Shown piece by piece: positions 8,485-17,582 of a stretch of 64,000 nucleotides of DNA. The notes beneath the pieces were generated by a model that was not told the origin of the DNA, did no database searches, and saw only the letters and a program-made list of their open reading frames with translations. The stretch is from Campylobacteraceae bacterium (GTDB lineage: Bacteria; Campylobacterota; Campylobacteria; Campylobacterales; Sulfurovaceae). The stretch is taken from NCBI GenBank assembly GCA_027035765.1, contig JALVUD010000002.1:1-64000 (forward strand), in the 5' to 3' direction. Made by a program: the position numbers and the translations under genes. Each line of letters opens with the position of its first letter. The stretch's first letter is position 1.

Positions 8485-9011
8485 CAGCTCGCCTCCAGGA
8501 TCTCCCGGGCATCCCGGGTCTGCAGAACCTTCGTCTCCGGATCGAAGGAGAGGATATAGCGGGGGATATAGGGGAGCAGAAAGGTCTCGGGCAGGCCTGC
8601 TTCACGCAACGGAGCATCCGTCGCGATCAGGAGATAGTCCACCTCCAGCATCCGCTGGATCTCCCGGACTTTTCCCAGAACCTCATCTCCCTCTTTCACC
8701 TCCGCTCCGATAATCTCGAACCAGTAGTGCTCTCCCTCCTTGAGAGGGCAGAGCTCCCGGGTCCGGGACTCGTCGCTGTAGATTTTGGCATTGGTGAGGG
8801 TTTTGGCCGTTTCGGGGCTCTCATACCCTACGAAACGGATCAATCCCCGCTTGGGATTGTAGGCAGCCACGGTCAGAGGCCCCCGGCTGCTCTGCAGGGT
8901 CACGCCGGGGCGAAATTGCTGAGGAAAATCGGTATGGAGGTGGAATTTCAGATCACCGCCGAGCCCGACGGTCCGCCCGACCTGAGCGATGAGGAAACGC
9001 TCTTTTTTCAT
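8484..9011 (-). CDS. rimM: 16S rRNA processing protein RimM
   Basis: 175 residues. RimM helps mature the 30S head and binds ribosomal protein S19. The N-terminal barrel reads 'LIAQVGRTVGLGGDLKFHLH' and the C-terminal PRC-barrel includes 'LKEGEHYWFEIIGAEV' and 'LLPYIPRYILSFD'. Five bases separate it from khpA. Confidence 0.93.
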   Translation of the reverse strand: MKKERFLIAQVGRTVGLGGDLKFHLHTDFPQQFRPGVTLQSSRGPLTVAAYNPKRGLIRFVGYESPETAKTLTNAKIYSDESRTRELCPLKEGEHYWFEIIGAEVKEGDEVLGKVREIQRMLEVDYLLIATDAPLREAGLPETFLLPYIPRYILSFDPETKVLQTRDAREILEAS

Positions 9012-9016
9012 GGAGA

Positions 9017-9259
9017 TCAGTCGATCGGCCGGACGTTCACCCGGTAGTTTTTACCGCCTTTGGCTTTGCAGCCGGAGATGACGGTTTTGATGGCGTTGAT
9101 CATGCGGCCCTCTTTGCCGATGAGCTTGCCCACATCATCCGGATGGGCATAGAGGAGGATCTCGTCGTACTGCTCATCCAGCGGATGCTCTTCGAGACGC
9201 AGCGCTTCGGGATGGCGGACGATGAGCCGGGCATAGGAGAGAATGAAATCCCGGACCAT
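9017..9259 (-). CDS. khpA: KH-domain RNA-binding protein KhpA
   Basis: 80 residues forming a single KH domain, with the GxxG-type loop 'GKLIGKEGRMINAIKTVISG' at about 42-61. KhpA-type proteins bind RNA broadly and accompany rpsP in many genomes, as here (8 bases after rpsP). Confidence 0.93.
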   Translation of the reverse strand: MVRDFILSYARLIVRHPEALRLEEHPLDEQYDEILLYAHPDDVGKLIGKEGRMINAIKTVISGCKAKGGKNYRVNVRPID

Positions 9260-9267
9260 GGAGGGGC

Positions 9268-9498
9268 TTACTTCCTGCCGGCGAGGCGCTTGACGGTGGG
9301 GCTCATCTGAGCACCGACGCTGAGCCAGTAGTTGAGGCGCTCTTCGTCGAGCTTGATCTCTTTCTCTTTGGAGACGGGGTTGTAGTAACCGATGGACTCG
9401 ATCCAGCCTCCGTCTCTGCGTTTGCGGCTGTCGGTGACGACGATGCGGTAGAAAGGCTTCTTTTTGCGTCCCATGCGGGTCAGTCTGATAACGGTCAT
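9268..9498 (-). CDS. rpsP: 30S ribosomal protein S16
   Basis: 76 residues beginning [20 protein letters not shown]. The ATG at 9498 is preceded by 'aaggaagtaca', a good ribosome binding site. A longer in-frame start at 9561 adds 21 residues foreign to the family and is rejected. First gene of the operon rpsP-khpA-rimM-trmD-rplS. Confidence 0.97.
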   Translation of the reverse strand: MTVIRLTRMGRKKKPFYRIVVTDSRKRRDGGWIESIGYYNPVSKEKEIKLDEERLNYWLSVGAQMSPTVKRLAGRK

Positions 9499-9579
9499 TG
9501 TACTTCCTTGAATAGTGTGTTGAAAAGTTCTGACAACTCTCTTTGACGGTAAGAGACTCATCAGGACTTTTGGGAGCGC

Positions 9580-9585
9580 ATTATA
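9580..9585 (-). promoter_or_regulatory. Promoter -10 box of the rpsP operon
   Basis: TATAAT on the minus strand, about 80 bases before rpsP; the -35 region (ttcgat at 17-base spacing) is poor. This implies a leader of about 75 bases before S16. Confidence 0.55.
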
Positions 9586-9613
9586 CCAAAATGTGCTGAA
9601 GAATCGAAAACAC

Positions 9614-9689
9614 TGGTACCCCCAGGAGGACTCGAACCTCCAGCTAGGCCTTAGGAGGGCCCTGCTTTATCCTGTTAAGCGATGGGGGC
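9614..9689 (-). tRNA. tRNA-Arg (anticodon CCT)
   Basis: A 76-base cloverleaf with encoded CCA. Acceptor stem GCCCCCA/TGGGGGT, D-arm gcttaacaggataaagc, anticodon stem GGGCC/GGCCT with loop CTCCTAA giving anticodon CCT (reads AGG), T-arm GGAGG-TTCGAGT-CCTCC, discriminator A. It lies between ccsBA and the rpsP operon. A possible -10 (TAGTAT, 9717-9712) is about 23 bases upstream. Confidence 0.95.
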
Positions 9690-9763
9690 GAGGAGAAAAA
9701 CGGGTGCAATGATACTATGAATGCTCTTAGAAAATCCGGAACGTACTCCGGCATAAGACGCGG

Positions 9764-12700
9764 CTATTTCAGCTTGCGGTTCCGGGCCGCCAGCAGGATC
9801 AGAACAAAAACCGACGCTACGGCGGGCCAGACCCATCCCGGGATGGGCACCGGATCTCCGGCGGCGTAGGAGTGCATCCCGCTGAGATAGTAGTTGACCC
9901 CGAAGTAGGTCATGATCACCGAGCTGTAGGCCAGGACTGCCGCCACATTGAAAGCGTAGATGGAACTGAGCTTCGGGATAAAGCGCATATGGACCACCGC
10001 CGCGTAGACCAGGATCGTCACAGCTGCCCAGGTCTCCTTGGGATCCCAGCTCCAGTAGCGACCCCAGGATTCGTTGGCCCAGACCCCGCCGAGGAAGTTG
10101 CCTACAGTAATGAGTGCCAGACCGATGAGCAGAGTCATTTCGTTGATGATGGTCAGCTCTTTGATGGCCCGGTCGATGTCAGGATTACCCGCTTTGCCTC
10201 GTAGGATAAAGAGCACCAGTACCAGCATTCCCAGCAGGGCGCCAAGCCCCAAAAAGCCGTAACTTGCAGTGATGACTGCCACGTGGATCATCAGCCAGTA
10301 GGATTTGAGGACCGGTACCAGATTGGTGATCTGGGGATCGAGCCAGTTCAGATGCGCCACAAAAAGGAAGATCCCCGCCAGAATCGACGTGGCCGCCATA
10401 GTCAATGGAGAGCGGCGGGAAAAGATGAAGCCTGCCAACACCGTAGCCCAGGCGATGAAAAGGATCGACTCGTAGGCGTTGGTCCAGGGAGCGTGCCCGG
10501 CGATATACCAGCGCAACCCCAGCCCCAGGGTATGGGCGAAGAAGGCAATGATCAAAACCGCCAGAGTGATCCGCACCGGCCATTTGAGCGAAAATTTCGG
10601 CCGGAGAATATGGACAAAAGCCAGAATCAGCAGCAGTAGCCCTGCCAGGAGATAGACCGGCACCAGACGGTTGAAAATGTTGAATTTGTTGTAAGCAATC
10701 TCCATCTCGATATGTTTCTGGGATGGGATAATCTCCCCGCCGTAGAAGTACTGATACTTTTTGAGAACATCCAGCGCCGAATCGGCCTTTTTCCATTGAC
10801 CGGTGCGGATCCCTTCCTCTACGTTTTTGAAGTAGTTGGCGGTGATCAGCCGGACCAACTCCGCCTCTTTTTTCGGAAACTTCTTCATCGCATCCAGAGG
10901 AGCATACCAGCGGTGCATTTTGTCTCCCGGTTTGGGGAAGATCCGCAGCAGTGTCCCCTGGAAGACCATGTAGGCTACATTGAGGCGTTCGTCGGCTTTG
11001 AGAAGATCTTTGTCATACTGATTCCGATCCGCCGACCGTTTCCGGGAAGCGGTGACGACATCCTCTCTGAGCAGATAGGCTCCCGTCTTTTTGTCGAAGA
11101 AATCGTCATAAGAGACGTAGCGGGTCTCTTTGGGAAGTCCCAGCTTTTTGGCGATGAGGGGATGGGAGATCTTGATCATCCGCAGTTTCTGATAGACCTG
11201 GGGCTCCACCAGCATTCCCAGCAGCACCTGGTCGGCACTCATTCCCAGCATTTCATTTTTGCGGGCGATCTTGGAGAGGATATCGTGGGCGACGGTATCC
11301 ATGGGTTTCATCCGTCCCCCGTTGCCCTGGACCACCAGCGTTCCGAAACGCAGGGCGTGGCCCGCATCAATGGAGCGGATACTCTTGAGCTCCTGGGGCG
11401 TGATCGTCGAGGGATCGATGGCCGCAGCCTGAAGCGGTGCCGTAGCCTGCCAGAGCAATCCCATCGTCAGCAGGGCCGCGGCGGGGCGCTCCAGCTTTTT
11501 GAGCCGGCGGCGCAGCGCCTGGAAACGCCCTTTGGGGGAGAGATAGCTCCAGAGGAAGCCCACCGCCAGCAGCAAATAGCCCAGATAGGCGATCAGCGTG
11601 CCCGGATCGTGATTGACGGAAAGCACTGTCCCTTTTTCATCCATATCGTAGGAGGACTGGAAGAAACGGTACCCCCGGTAGTCCAGCACATGGTTCATGT
11701 AGATATGGTAGGGCATGGTGACGTTGCGCTCTTTGTCGATGACGGTCACGTAGCTGGAGTAGGAGGCGGGGCTCATGGAGCCGGGATAGCGTTCCAGCTG
11801 GAAGTCATTCAGTTTGATAGCGAAAGGGAGCGGAATGATCTTGGCGCCGTAGCTGAGCTTGACCCCGATATCCGGGAAGTTGACGATCGCCGGCGTCCCG
11901 GGCTGGGCCCGACGTCCCCGGAGCCGAACTACCTCACTTTTACCGTTGTGACTCACCTTCATCACCAGCATCTGGGGGTATTTCCCTCCCGGTTTGAGGG
12001 CAGCGCTTTTCCAGGCAATACGCGATTTCGAATAGACTTTACGCAGCACCAGAGAGTTGCCGGCGAAGGTATAGAGTTTGCGAGTCTGGAGAGGATGGAT
12101 TCCCGCCGGAAGTTCCCCGGCCTGACGATCAGCCATATTCAATGTCTTCAGGGGAACCGGGGACTCGATCGTCAAATTACCCTCTTTCTGAGTAATATAA
12201 ATCGTCGGTTTGACGGTGGACTGTTTGCCTTCGAAAGAGAGCAGGAAGGTTCCCATATCCTTTTCGCTCCCTTTGGCGAGATAGAGATCCTCCCCCTGTC
12301 CGCCGGCCGCTACTTTCAGCGCCAGGACCGTCGTCCCTTTTTTCGCATCGGGTACGGCAGTCTCCTCGGCAGCAGGCAGGTAGTCCAAGAGTTCCAGATG
12401 GACCTTTTTGCCGTTGAGCTCCAAAGTATCGCTGATACGGTTTTTGGTCATGGAAGAGAGGTAGAGGGGCCGTTCAAACTCCGCGATCTTGTCATGATCT
12501 TTGAGCGCCACATTAAGCATCATCACATCACTGACCATCACATGGCTGCTCTCTCCCTCACGAATATGCTGAATCCCCTCATAACCCGTATAGCGGGTCA
12601 CCAGCGCTCCCACCGCTATCAGCAGAAAAGCCATATGGAGCACCAGCTGGCCCCACTTCTCACGACGGTACATTCGGAAGCGGACAATATTGTAAAGGAT

Positions 12701-12877
12701 CGTCGCGGAAAAGTAGAAGAGGAGAAACTCGAACCATTTGGCGTTGTAGACGAGTGCCCTTGCCGTCTGAGTGCCGTAATCGTTCTCGATGAAGGTGGCT
12801 GTCCCGATCGCTACGGCGAAAATCAGCATCAGAGCCACCGCGACTTTCATGGAAAAAATCTTGTTCAACATTGTCAT
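9764..12877 (-). CDS. ccsBA: Fused ResB-CcsA cytochrome c maturation protein (System II)
   Basis: 1037 residues. It exports haem and attaches it to CXXCH motifs of c-type cytochromes. The N-terminal ~460 residues are the ResB/CcsB half with four membrane helices around a large periplasmic part. A periplasmic middle follows (about 480-720), and the C-terminal ~300 residues are CcsA, with the tryptophan-rich haem motif ESWGRYWSWDPKETWA and conserved His residues (for example 'AFFAHTLGLGLRWYIAGHAP'). A single fused polypeptide is characteristic of Campylobacterota. Two close starts exist, MTM; either is possible. The protein fits a respiratory chain rich in cytochromes c. Confidence 0.94.
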   Translation of the reverse strand: MTMLNKIFSMKVAVALMLIFAVAIGTATFIENDYGTQTARALVYNAKWFEFLLFYFSATILYNIVRFRMYRREKWGQLVLHMAFLLIAVGALVTRYTGYEGIQHIREGESSHVMVSDVMMLNVALKDHDKIAEFERPLYLSSMTKNRISDTLELNGKKVHLELLDYLPAAEETAVPDAKKGTTVLALKVAAGGQGEDLYLAKGSEKDMGTFLLSFEGKQSTVKPTIYITQKEGNLTIESPVPLKTLNMADRQAGELPAGIHPLQTRKLYTFAGNSLVLRKVYSKSRIAWKSAALKPGGKYPQMLVMKVSHNGKSEVVRLRGRRAQPGTPAIVNFPDIGVKLSYGAKIIPLPFAIKLNDFQLERYPGSMSPASYSSYVTVIDKERNVTMPYHIYMNHVLDYRGYRFFQSSYDMDEKGTVLSVNHDPGTLIAYLGYLLLAVGFLWSYLSPKGRFQALRRRLKKLERPAAALLTMGLLWQATAPLQAAAIDPSTITPQELKSIRSIDAGHALRFGTLVVQGNGGRMKPMDTVAHDILSKIARKNEMLGMSADQVLLGMLVEPQVYQKLRMIKISHPLIAKKLGLPKETRYVSYDDFFDKKTGAYLLREDVVTASRKRSADRNQYDKDLLKADERLNVAYMVFQGTLLRIFPKPGDKMHRWYAPLDAMKKFPKKEAELVRLITANYFKNVEEGIRTGQWKKADSALDVLKKYQYFYGGEIIPSQKHIEMEIAYNKFNIFNRLVPVYLLAGLLLLILAFVHILRPKFSLKWPVRITLAVLIIAFFAHTLGLGLRWYIAGHAPWTNAYESILFIAWATVLAGFIFSRRSPLTMAATSILAGIFLFVAHLNWLDPQITNLVPVLKSYWLMIHVAVITASYGFLGLGALLGMLVLVLFILRGKAGNPDIDRAIKELTIINEMTLLIGLALITVGNFLGGVWANESWGRYWSWDPKETWAAVTILVYAAVVHMRFIPKLSSIYAFNVAAVLAYSSVIMTYFGVNYYLSGMHSYAAGDPVPIPGWVWPAVASVFVLILLAARNRKLK

Positions 12878-12907
12878 ACCGCCTAATCACGTACGTAAAG
12901 TTGGCCG

Positions 12908-12913
12908 ATTGTA
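12908..12913 (-). promoter_or_regulatory. Possible promoter -10 box of ccsBA
   Basis: TACAAT on the minus strand about 30 bases before the ccsBA start, within a 131-base spacer after polA. Confidence 0.35.
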
Positions 12914-13008
12914 CCGTGATAGATTTAATCCTTGTGTGCAAAGTTTTGCAGGGGATGAGCGCTAAGGTTTCTTTAAGAAAGGGCCTCTCCTCCGCTGTTC
13001 CATCACAA

Positions 13009-15714
13009 TCACTTCAGCTGATCCCAGCTCTCGGCGATACTCACCGAACATTTCAGGGGAACCTCCAGCGGATAGATCCGCTCCATCATCTGCTGAAAAC
13101 GCTCCGCGGTCTTTTGCGCCTCGGCCTCCCGGACTTCGAAGATCAGTTCATCGTGGATCTGCAGCAGCATCCGGGCACTGAGCTCCTCTTCCCGGATCAG
13201 GGTATCGATCTCCAACATCGCCAGTTTGATCAGATCCGCCGCACTCCCCTGAAAGACGGTGTTGACCGCTTCCCGGAGGATCGCCGCCTTCATCATTCCC
13301 GAGGCTCCCTCGTAGTCGAAAACCCGTCGCCGTCCCAGCAGTGTCTCCACATAGCCTTGCTCTTTGGCCTGCTCCTGGATCGACTCCAGGTAGCTTTTGA
13401 CCGTAGGAAAGGCGGCGAAATAGGCCTCGATGATCGCTTTGGCCTCCCGGGTGCTGATCCCCAGTTCGTCGGCCAATCGGCGGGATCCCATGCCGTAGAG
13501 GAGGCCGAAGTTGATCGATTTGGCGAAGTTCCGCTTCGCCGCCGCCTCCTCCGGGCCGAAAAGTTTGATCGCGGTGGCCATGTGGATATCCTGATCCTCG
13601 GCAAAAGCCTCCCGCAGGGCGGCATCGCCGCTGAAGTGGGCCAGGAGTCGCAGCTCGATCTGGGAGTAGTCGATGGAGATGAGCCGAAAGCCCTCTTCGG
13701 CGACAAAAGCCCGGCGTACCCGCCGCCCCAGCTCACTGCGGACAGGAATATTCTGCAGGTTGGGATCCTTGGAGGCCAGCCGTCCCGTGGCGGTCCCGGT
13801 CTGGATGAAGGTGGTGTGGATCCGCTGCCGGGGATCCTTGGCGGCCAGTTTGAGCAGAGGATCGACATAGGTGCTGAGCATCTTCTGATGCTCCCGGTAC
13901 TCCAGGATCTTCTCCACGATGGGGTGCTCGCCGATGAGGCCCCGGAGGACCGATTCGTTGGTGCTGTAACCGGTTTTGGTCTTTTTGCCCCCTTTGAGCC
14001 CCAGGGTTCCGAAGAGCACGTTGCCCAGCTGTTGGGTCGACTTGATGTTGAACTCCGTCCCGGCCAGGGCGTGGATCTCCTCGGTCAGACGGGCCAGCTC
14101 CCGGCGCAGCTCCTCTCCCAGCCGCTGCAGATGGCCCGTATCGACCCGGATCCCCAGGGTCTCCATGGCGATCAACACATTGATAAAGGGAAACTCCACC
14201 TCTTTGGCCTCTTTGAGCAGATGCTCCAGTCCCCCCTTTTCAAAAAGCTCCCGCAGACGGAAGTAGAGTTTCCGGGTCGCCCAGGCATCCTCCGCCGCGT
14301 AGAAGGCCGCCTCTTCCAGAGCGACGCTGGAGAAATCCTCCCCTTTTTTGACCGTCTCTTTGAAAGATTTCATCGTATAGCCCAGGAACTTCTGCATCAG
14401 AGCGTCCAGCCCCACCCGACTCCCGGGATCCAGCAGCCAGGCCAGGATCATCGTATCGGCCTCGGGCTCGATCCGTTCCAGCCCCAGACGGTTGTAGAGG
14501 AGGGAGAGGTCAAATTTGAGATTCTGGCCGACGATACGATGTCCCGTCAGTTTCCGGATCGCCGCCTCCGCCGCCGCAGCCTCCACCTGGGGACCGACCC
14601 CCAGATAGCTGTGGGCCATGGGAACATAGTAGGCCCGATCCTCCTCAAAAGCGAAGGAGAAGCCCACCAGCTTCGCCGTGCGGGTATCCAGCCCCGAAGT
14701 CTCGGTATCGAAGGCGACGATCGCGTCGGCGGGAATCGCCTCCAGCACTTTTTGTAACTTCGCCTTGCTGTCCAGCAGCACCGCCTCGAAGGCTGCCGGG
14801 GCCTCTGCCTGCTTTTCTGCCGCCGCTTCCGTTTTCCCGCCGCCGGAGCGGACCGAGCCGTTCCCTTCCGCCCAGCGCAGAGCCTGGCGCATCTCGTACT
14901 TTTCGAACTCCTCTTTCAGCTCCGCCAGGTAGTTGCGGTCTTCGAAGGCGTACTCCTCCAGCGCACAGCTGTCGAAGACATCATCGACCAGCCGCACCAG
15001 CTCCCGGGAGAGGAAGGCCTGCTCCTCATGCTCGGCCAGGAGCTTGCGGATCCTCGGGGTCCCTGCCTCCTCCAGATGGGCGTAGAGATTCTCCAAGGTG
15101 TGGAACTCGTTGATGAGTTTGGAGGCGGTCTTGGGACCGATACCCGGTACCCCGGGGACATTGTCGCTGCTGTCGCCGATGAGGGCCTGGAAATCGACGA
15201 AATCTCTGGGATGCACGCCGAACTTCTCCAGACACCCCTTTTCGTCCACCGCCTTCTTCTTGACCCAGTCGTAGATGTAGACCTGATCGTCATCAAGGAG
15301 CTGATAGAGATCTTTGTCGGAGCTGACGATCTTGGCCACGATCCCCTGCTCCTTGCCGCATTTGGTCAGGGTGGCGATCACGTCGTCGGCCTCGTAGCGC
15401 GCCTTGCTCAGATTGGCGAATCCCATCATCTCCACCCAGCGGATGGCCACGGGGAGCTGCTGCATCAGATCCTCGGGAGGCGCGGGACGGTTGGCTTTGT
15501 ACTCGGGGTAGATCTCCTTGCGGAAGGTGGGCCCTTCGCTGTCCATGGCAAAGACGATGTAATCCGTGGCATGATCTCTCTGGAGCTGATGGATAAAGTT
15601 GACGAAACCGGTCAAGAGCCCCGTGGGGAATCCCTCGGAGTTCTTCAGCGGCGGCAGGGCGAAATAGGCCCGAAAAAAGAAGGCGAAGGTGTCGATGACG
15701 GTGATGGTTTTCAT
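13009..15714 (-). CDS. polA: DNA polymerase I
   Basis: 901 residues with all three domains. The 5'-3' exonuclease/flap domain spans about 1-285 ('YEADDVIATL', 'GDSSDNVPGVPGIGPKTA'). The 3'-5' proofreading domain spans about 310-500 and keeps its metal-binding residues: DTE at 336-338, 'NLKFD' and 'YAAEDAWAT'. Proofreading therefore looks active, unlike in some relatives. The polymerase domain covers about 500-901 ('SIDYSQIELRLLAHFSGD', 'AKSINFGLLYGMG', 'QIHDELIFEV'). It fills gaps in excision repair and removes Okazaki primers. Confidence 0.97.
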   Translation of the reverse strand: MKTITVIDTFAFFFRAYFALPPLKNSEGFPTGLLTGFVNFIHQLQRDHATDYIVFAMDSEGPTFRKEIYPEYKANRPAPPEDLMQQLPVAIRWVEMMGFANLSKARYEADDVIATLTKCGKEQGIVAKIVSSDKDLYQLLDDDQVYIYDWVKKKAVDEKGCLEKFGVHPRDFVDFQALIGDSSDNVPGVPGIGPKTASKLINEFHTLENLYAHLEEAGTPRIRKLLAEHEEQAFLSRELVRLVDDVFDSCALEEYAFEDRNYLAELKEEFEKYEMRQALRWAEGNGSVRSGGGKTEAAAEKQAEAPAAFEAVLLDSKAKLQKVLEAIPADAIVAFDTETSGLDTRTAKLVGFSFAFEEDRAYYVPMAHSYLGVGPQVEAAAAEAAIRKLTGHRIVGQNLKFDLSLLYNRLGLERIEPEADTMILAWLLDPGSRVGLDALMQKFLGYTMKSFKETVKKGEDFSSVALEEAAFYAAEDAWATRKLYFRLRELFEKGGLEHLLKEAKEVEFPFINVLIAMETLGIRVDTGHLQRLGEELRRELARLTEEIHALAGTEFNIKSTQQLGNVLFGTLGLKGGKKTKTGYSTNESVLRGLIGEHPIVEKILEYREHQKMLSTYVDPLLKLAAKDPRQRIHTTFIQTGTATGRLASKDPNLQNIPVRSELGRRVRRAFVAEEGFRLISIDYSQIELRLLAHFSGDAALREAFAEDQDIHMATAIKLFGPEEAAAKRNFAKSINFGLLYGMGSRRLADELGISTREAKAIIEAYFAAFPTVKSYLESIQEQAKEQGYVETLLGRRRVFDYEGASGMMKAAILREAVNTVFQGSAADLIKLAMLEIDTLIREEELSARMLLQIHDELIFEVREAEAQKTAERFQQMMERIYPLEVPLKCSVSIAESWDQLK

Positions 15715-15767
15715 AAAAAGGCGCTCCGGATCATAAAAGATAGATAGGGCGATTTTAGCGAAAATGC

Positions 15768-15773
15768 TATAAT
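15768..15773 (+). promoter_or_regulatory. Promoter -10 box of yjdM
   Basis: TATAAT 32 bases before the yjdM ATG, in the divergent spacer with polA. Confidence 0.55.
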
Positions 15774-15805
15774 GCGCCCGATTTTATCTCCCCAAAAGGA
15801 TATCC

Positions 15806-16375
15806 ATGAGCCTTGAAACCCAGCTCCGTGAACGGGCGGAAAACAAATGCGAACTCTGCGGCGCCACCGAGAATCTCAAAGTGAGGGAAGTACCTCCCTC
15901 CGACGGTACGGCCGATCAATCGATCCTGGTCTGTGAGACCTGCGACAGCCTTATCGACAACCCCGAGGCCAATCCCAACCATTGGCACTGCCTCAACGAG
16001 AGCATGTGGAGCCCGGTCCCCGCGGTCCAGGTGACCGCCTGGCGGATCCTCAAGCAGATCGCCGCCGAGGGGTGGCCCCAGGATCTGCTGGATATGCTCT
16101 ACCTCGAGCCCGAGGTCCAGTCCTGGGCCGAAGAGGGCCTCCAGAGCGGCGGAGCCGACGCTCCCGTCGTCCGCGACGCCAACGGCAACCCGCTTGCTGA
16201 CGGTGACAGCGTCGTGATCCTCAAGGATCTCCCCGTCAAGGGGGCCGGTTTCACCGCCAAGCAGGGAACCAAAGTGAGCAACATCCGCCTTGTCGCCGAC
16301 GATCCCACCCACATCCAGGGCAAGGTCAACGGCGTGAGCATCTTCCTCAAGACCGAATTCCTGAAGAAAGCGTAA
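15806..16375 (+). CDS. yjdM: PhnA/YjdM-family zinc-ribbon protein
   Basis: 189 residues. An N-terminal zinc ribbon (C15-x2-C18 and C43-x2-C46) precedes the conserved PhnA C-terminal domain ('VVRDANGNPLADGDSVVILK', 'KQGTKVSNIRLV', 'HIQGKVNG'). The family was once tied to phosphonate use because of its place in the E. coli phn region, but its true function is not established. The 'aaaaggatatcc' before the ATG is a good ribosome binding site. It stands alone. Confidence 0.88.
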   Translation: MSLETQLRERAENKCELCGATENLKVREVPPSDGTADQSILVCETCDSLIDNPEANPNHWHCLNESMWSPVPAVQVTAWRILKQIAAEGWPQDLLDMLYLEPEVQSWAEEGLQSGGADAPVVRDANGNPLADGDSVVILKDLPVKGAGFTAKQGTKVSNIRLVADDPTHIQGKVNGVSIFLKTEFLKKA

Positions 16376-16391
16376 CGCCGCCACAGGCGGC

Positions 16392-16532
16392 GAGTGAGGA
16401 GTGAGGAGTGAGGAGTGAGGAACTTTTTTTAACTAGTAACGAGGAACTAGTAACTAGTAACCGAACTATCGACTATCAACTAGCGACCAACGACTCCTTC
16501 ACTGCCGACTGCCGACTGCCGACTGACGACTG
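16392..16532. repeat. 7-base-period arrays (gagtgag; aactagt; ctgccga)
   Basis: Four copies of gagtgag, then interleaved aactagt/aacgagg-like heptamers, then three to four copies of ctgccga, filling the spacer between yjdM and waaC. Confidence 0.85.
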
Positions 16533-16547
16533 TTCCAAGGCTCTGCC

Positions 16548-17582
16548 TTGAAACGTATCGCCCTTGTCCGCCTCACCGCCCTCGGCGACGTCATCCACAC
16601 CGCCGCCGGCCTTCAATTCATCAAAGCCGCCCTCCCCGATACCCGGATCACCTGGTTCGTCGAAGAGAAGTTTGCGGAAATTTTGGAGCACAACCCCGAT
16701 ATCGACGAAATCGTTCCTCTCGACCTGCATGGTTTGAAAAAGGAGCGTTCCCTCCCGAAACTCTCCTCGATCTACCGCCGGATCAAAGCGGCAAGTCCTT
16801 TCGATCTGGTCATCGATGTGCAGGGACTCATCAAATCGGCTATCGTCGCGCGGCTTGCCGGCAGCAACGTCGCCGGACTGGACCGACCGTCGGCCAGGGA
16901 GGGGATCGCCTCGCTTCTCTACCGCCACCGTTACCCCGTGGATTGTGCCGGTATCGCTCCCATACGCTTCGCCACGCTCATCGCCCAGGCACTGGGGATC
17001 GAAATCACCCGGGAGATGATGGAGCACAAGGCACCCTATCTCTTTTTCGACCCGGATCGTGATCGCAGGGAGCTCGACGAATATTTTAGCTCCGAGCATC
17101 CCAATCTTCTGATCGTCACGGGTGCAAGCAATCCCTCCAAGACCTATCCTCCCGAACGGTGGATCGAGGTGATCCGGGGACTGAAGGAGGCCAATATCCT
17201 TCTGGTCGCCGGCAGCGAGGCCGAACGCCGGGAAGCAGCAAGGATCGCCGACGCCACCCGCGCCAGGCTCCTCCCCCCGATAGACCTGGACGGGCTGAAA
17301 TATGCCGTTTCCCGCTGCAATCTGCTCCTGGGCGGCGACACGGGCCCCAGCCATATGGCCTGGGCCATGAACCGCCCCTCGGTGCTGCTCTTCGGCTCCA
17401 CTCCCCGGACGATGATGTTCGAGACCGAAAAGAATATTGCCCTCACCTCCGGGACCACGATCCACCCCTGCCGCTTCGACAAAAGCGACCGCAGCATCGC
17501 CGACATCGAGCCGAAAGAGGTTATCCAAAGCGTCCGGAAACTTCTCAATGGTATAATCAGCGAAAAAATCAGGTGCCGATGA
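16548..17582 (+). CDS. waaC: Lipopolysaccharide heptosyltransferase I
   Basis: 344 residues, GT9 family. WaaC transfers the first L-glycero-D-manno-heptose from ADP-heptose to Kdo of the inner core. It begins 'KRIALVRLTALGDVIHTAAG' and has the nucleotide-sugar site 'LLLGGDTGPSHMAWAMNRP' with 'LFGSTPR'. The start is TTG with 'ccaagg' 8 bases upstream; no ATG is available. It opens the surface-glycan cluster and overlaps the next gene by 4 bases. Its donor is made by the gmhB-hldD-hldE-gmhA genes at 30.8-34.8 kb. Confidence 0.9.
   Translation: MKRIALVRLTALGDVIHTAAGLQFIKAALPDTRITWFVEEKFAEILEHNPDIDEIVPLDLHGLKKERSLPKLSSIYRRIKAASPFDLVIDVQGLIKSAIVARLAGSNVAGLDRPSAREGIASLLYRHRYPVDCAGIAPIRFATLIAQALGIEITREMMEHKAPYLFFDPDRDRRELDEYFSSEHPNLLIVTGASNPSKTYPPERWIEVIRGLKEANILLVAGSEAERREAARIADATRARLLPPIDLDGLKYAVSRCNLLLGGDTGPSHMAWAMNRPSVLLFGSTPRTMMFETEKNIALTSGTTIHPCRFDKSDRSIADIEPKEVIQSVRKLLNGIISEKIRCR

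Noticed and set aside
10712-14757. Two long plus-strand open frames opposite ccsBA and polA
   Set aside because: Both coincide with strongly conserved minus-strand genes and show no recognisable domain.
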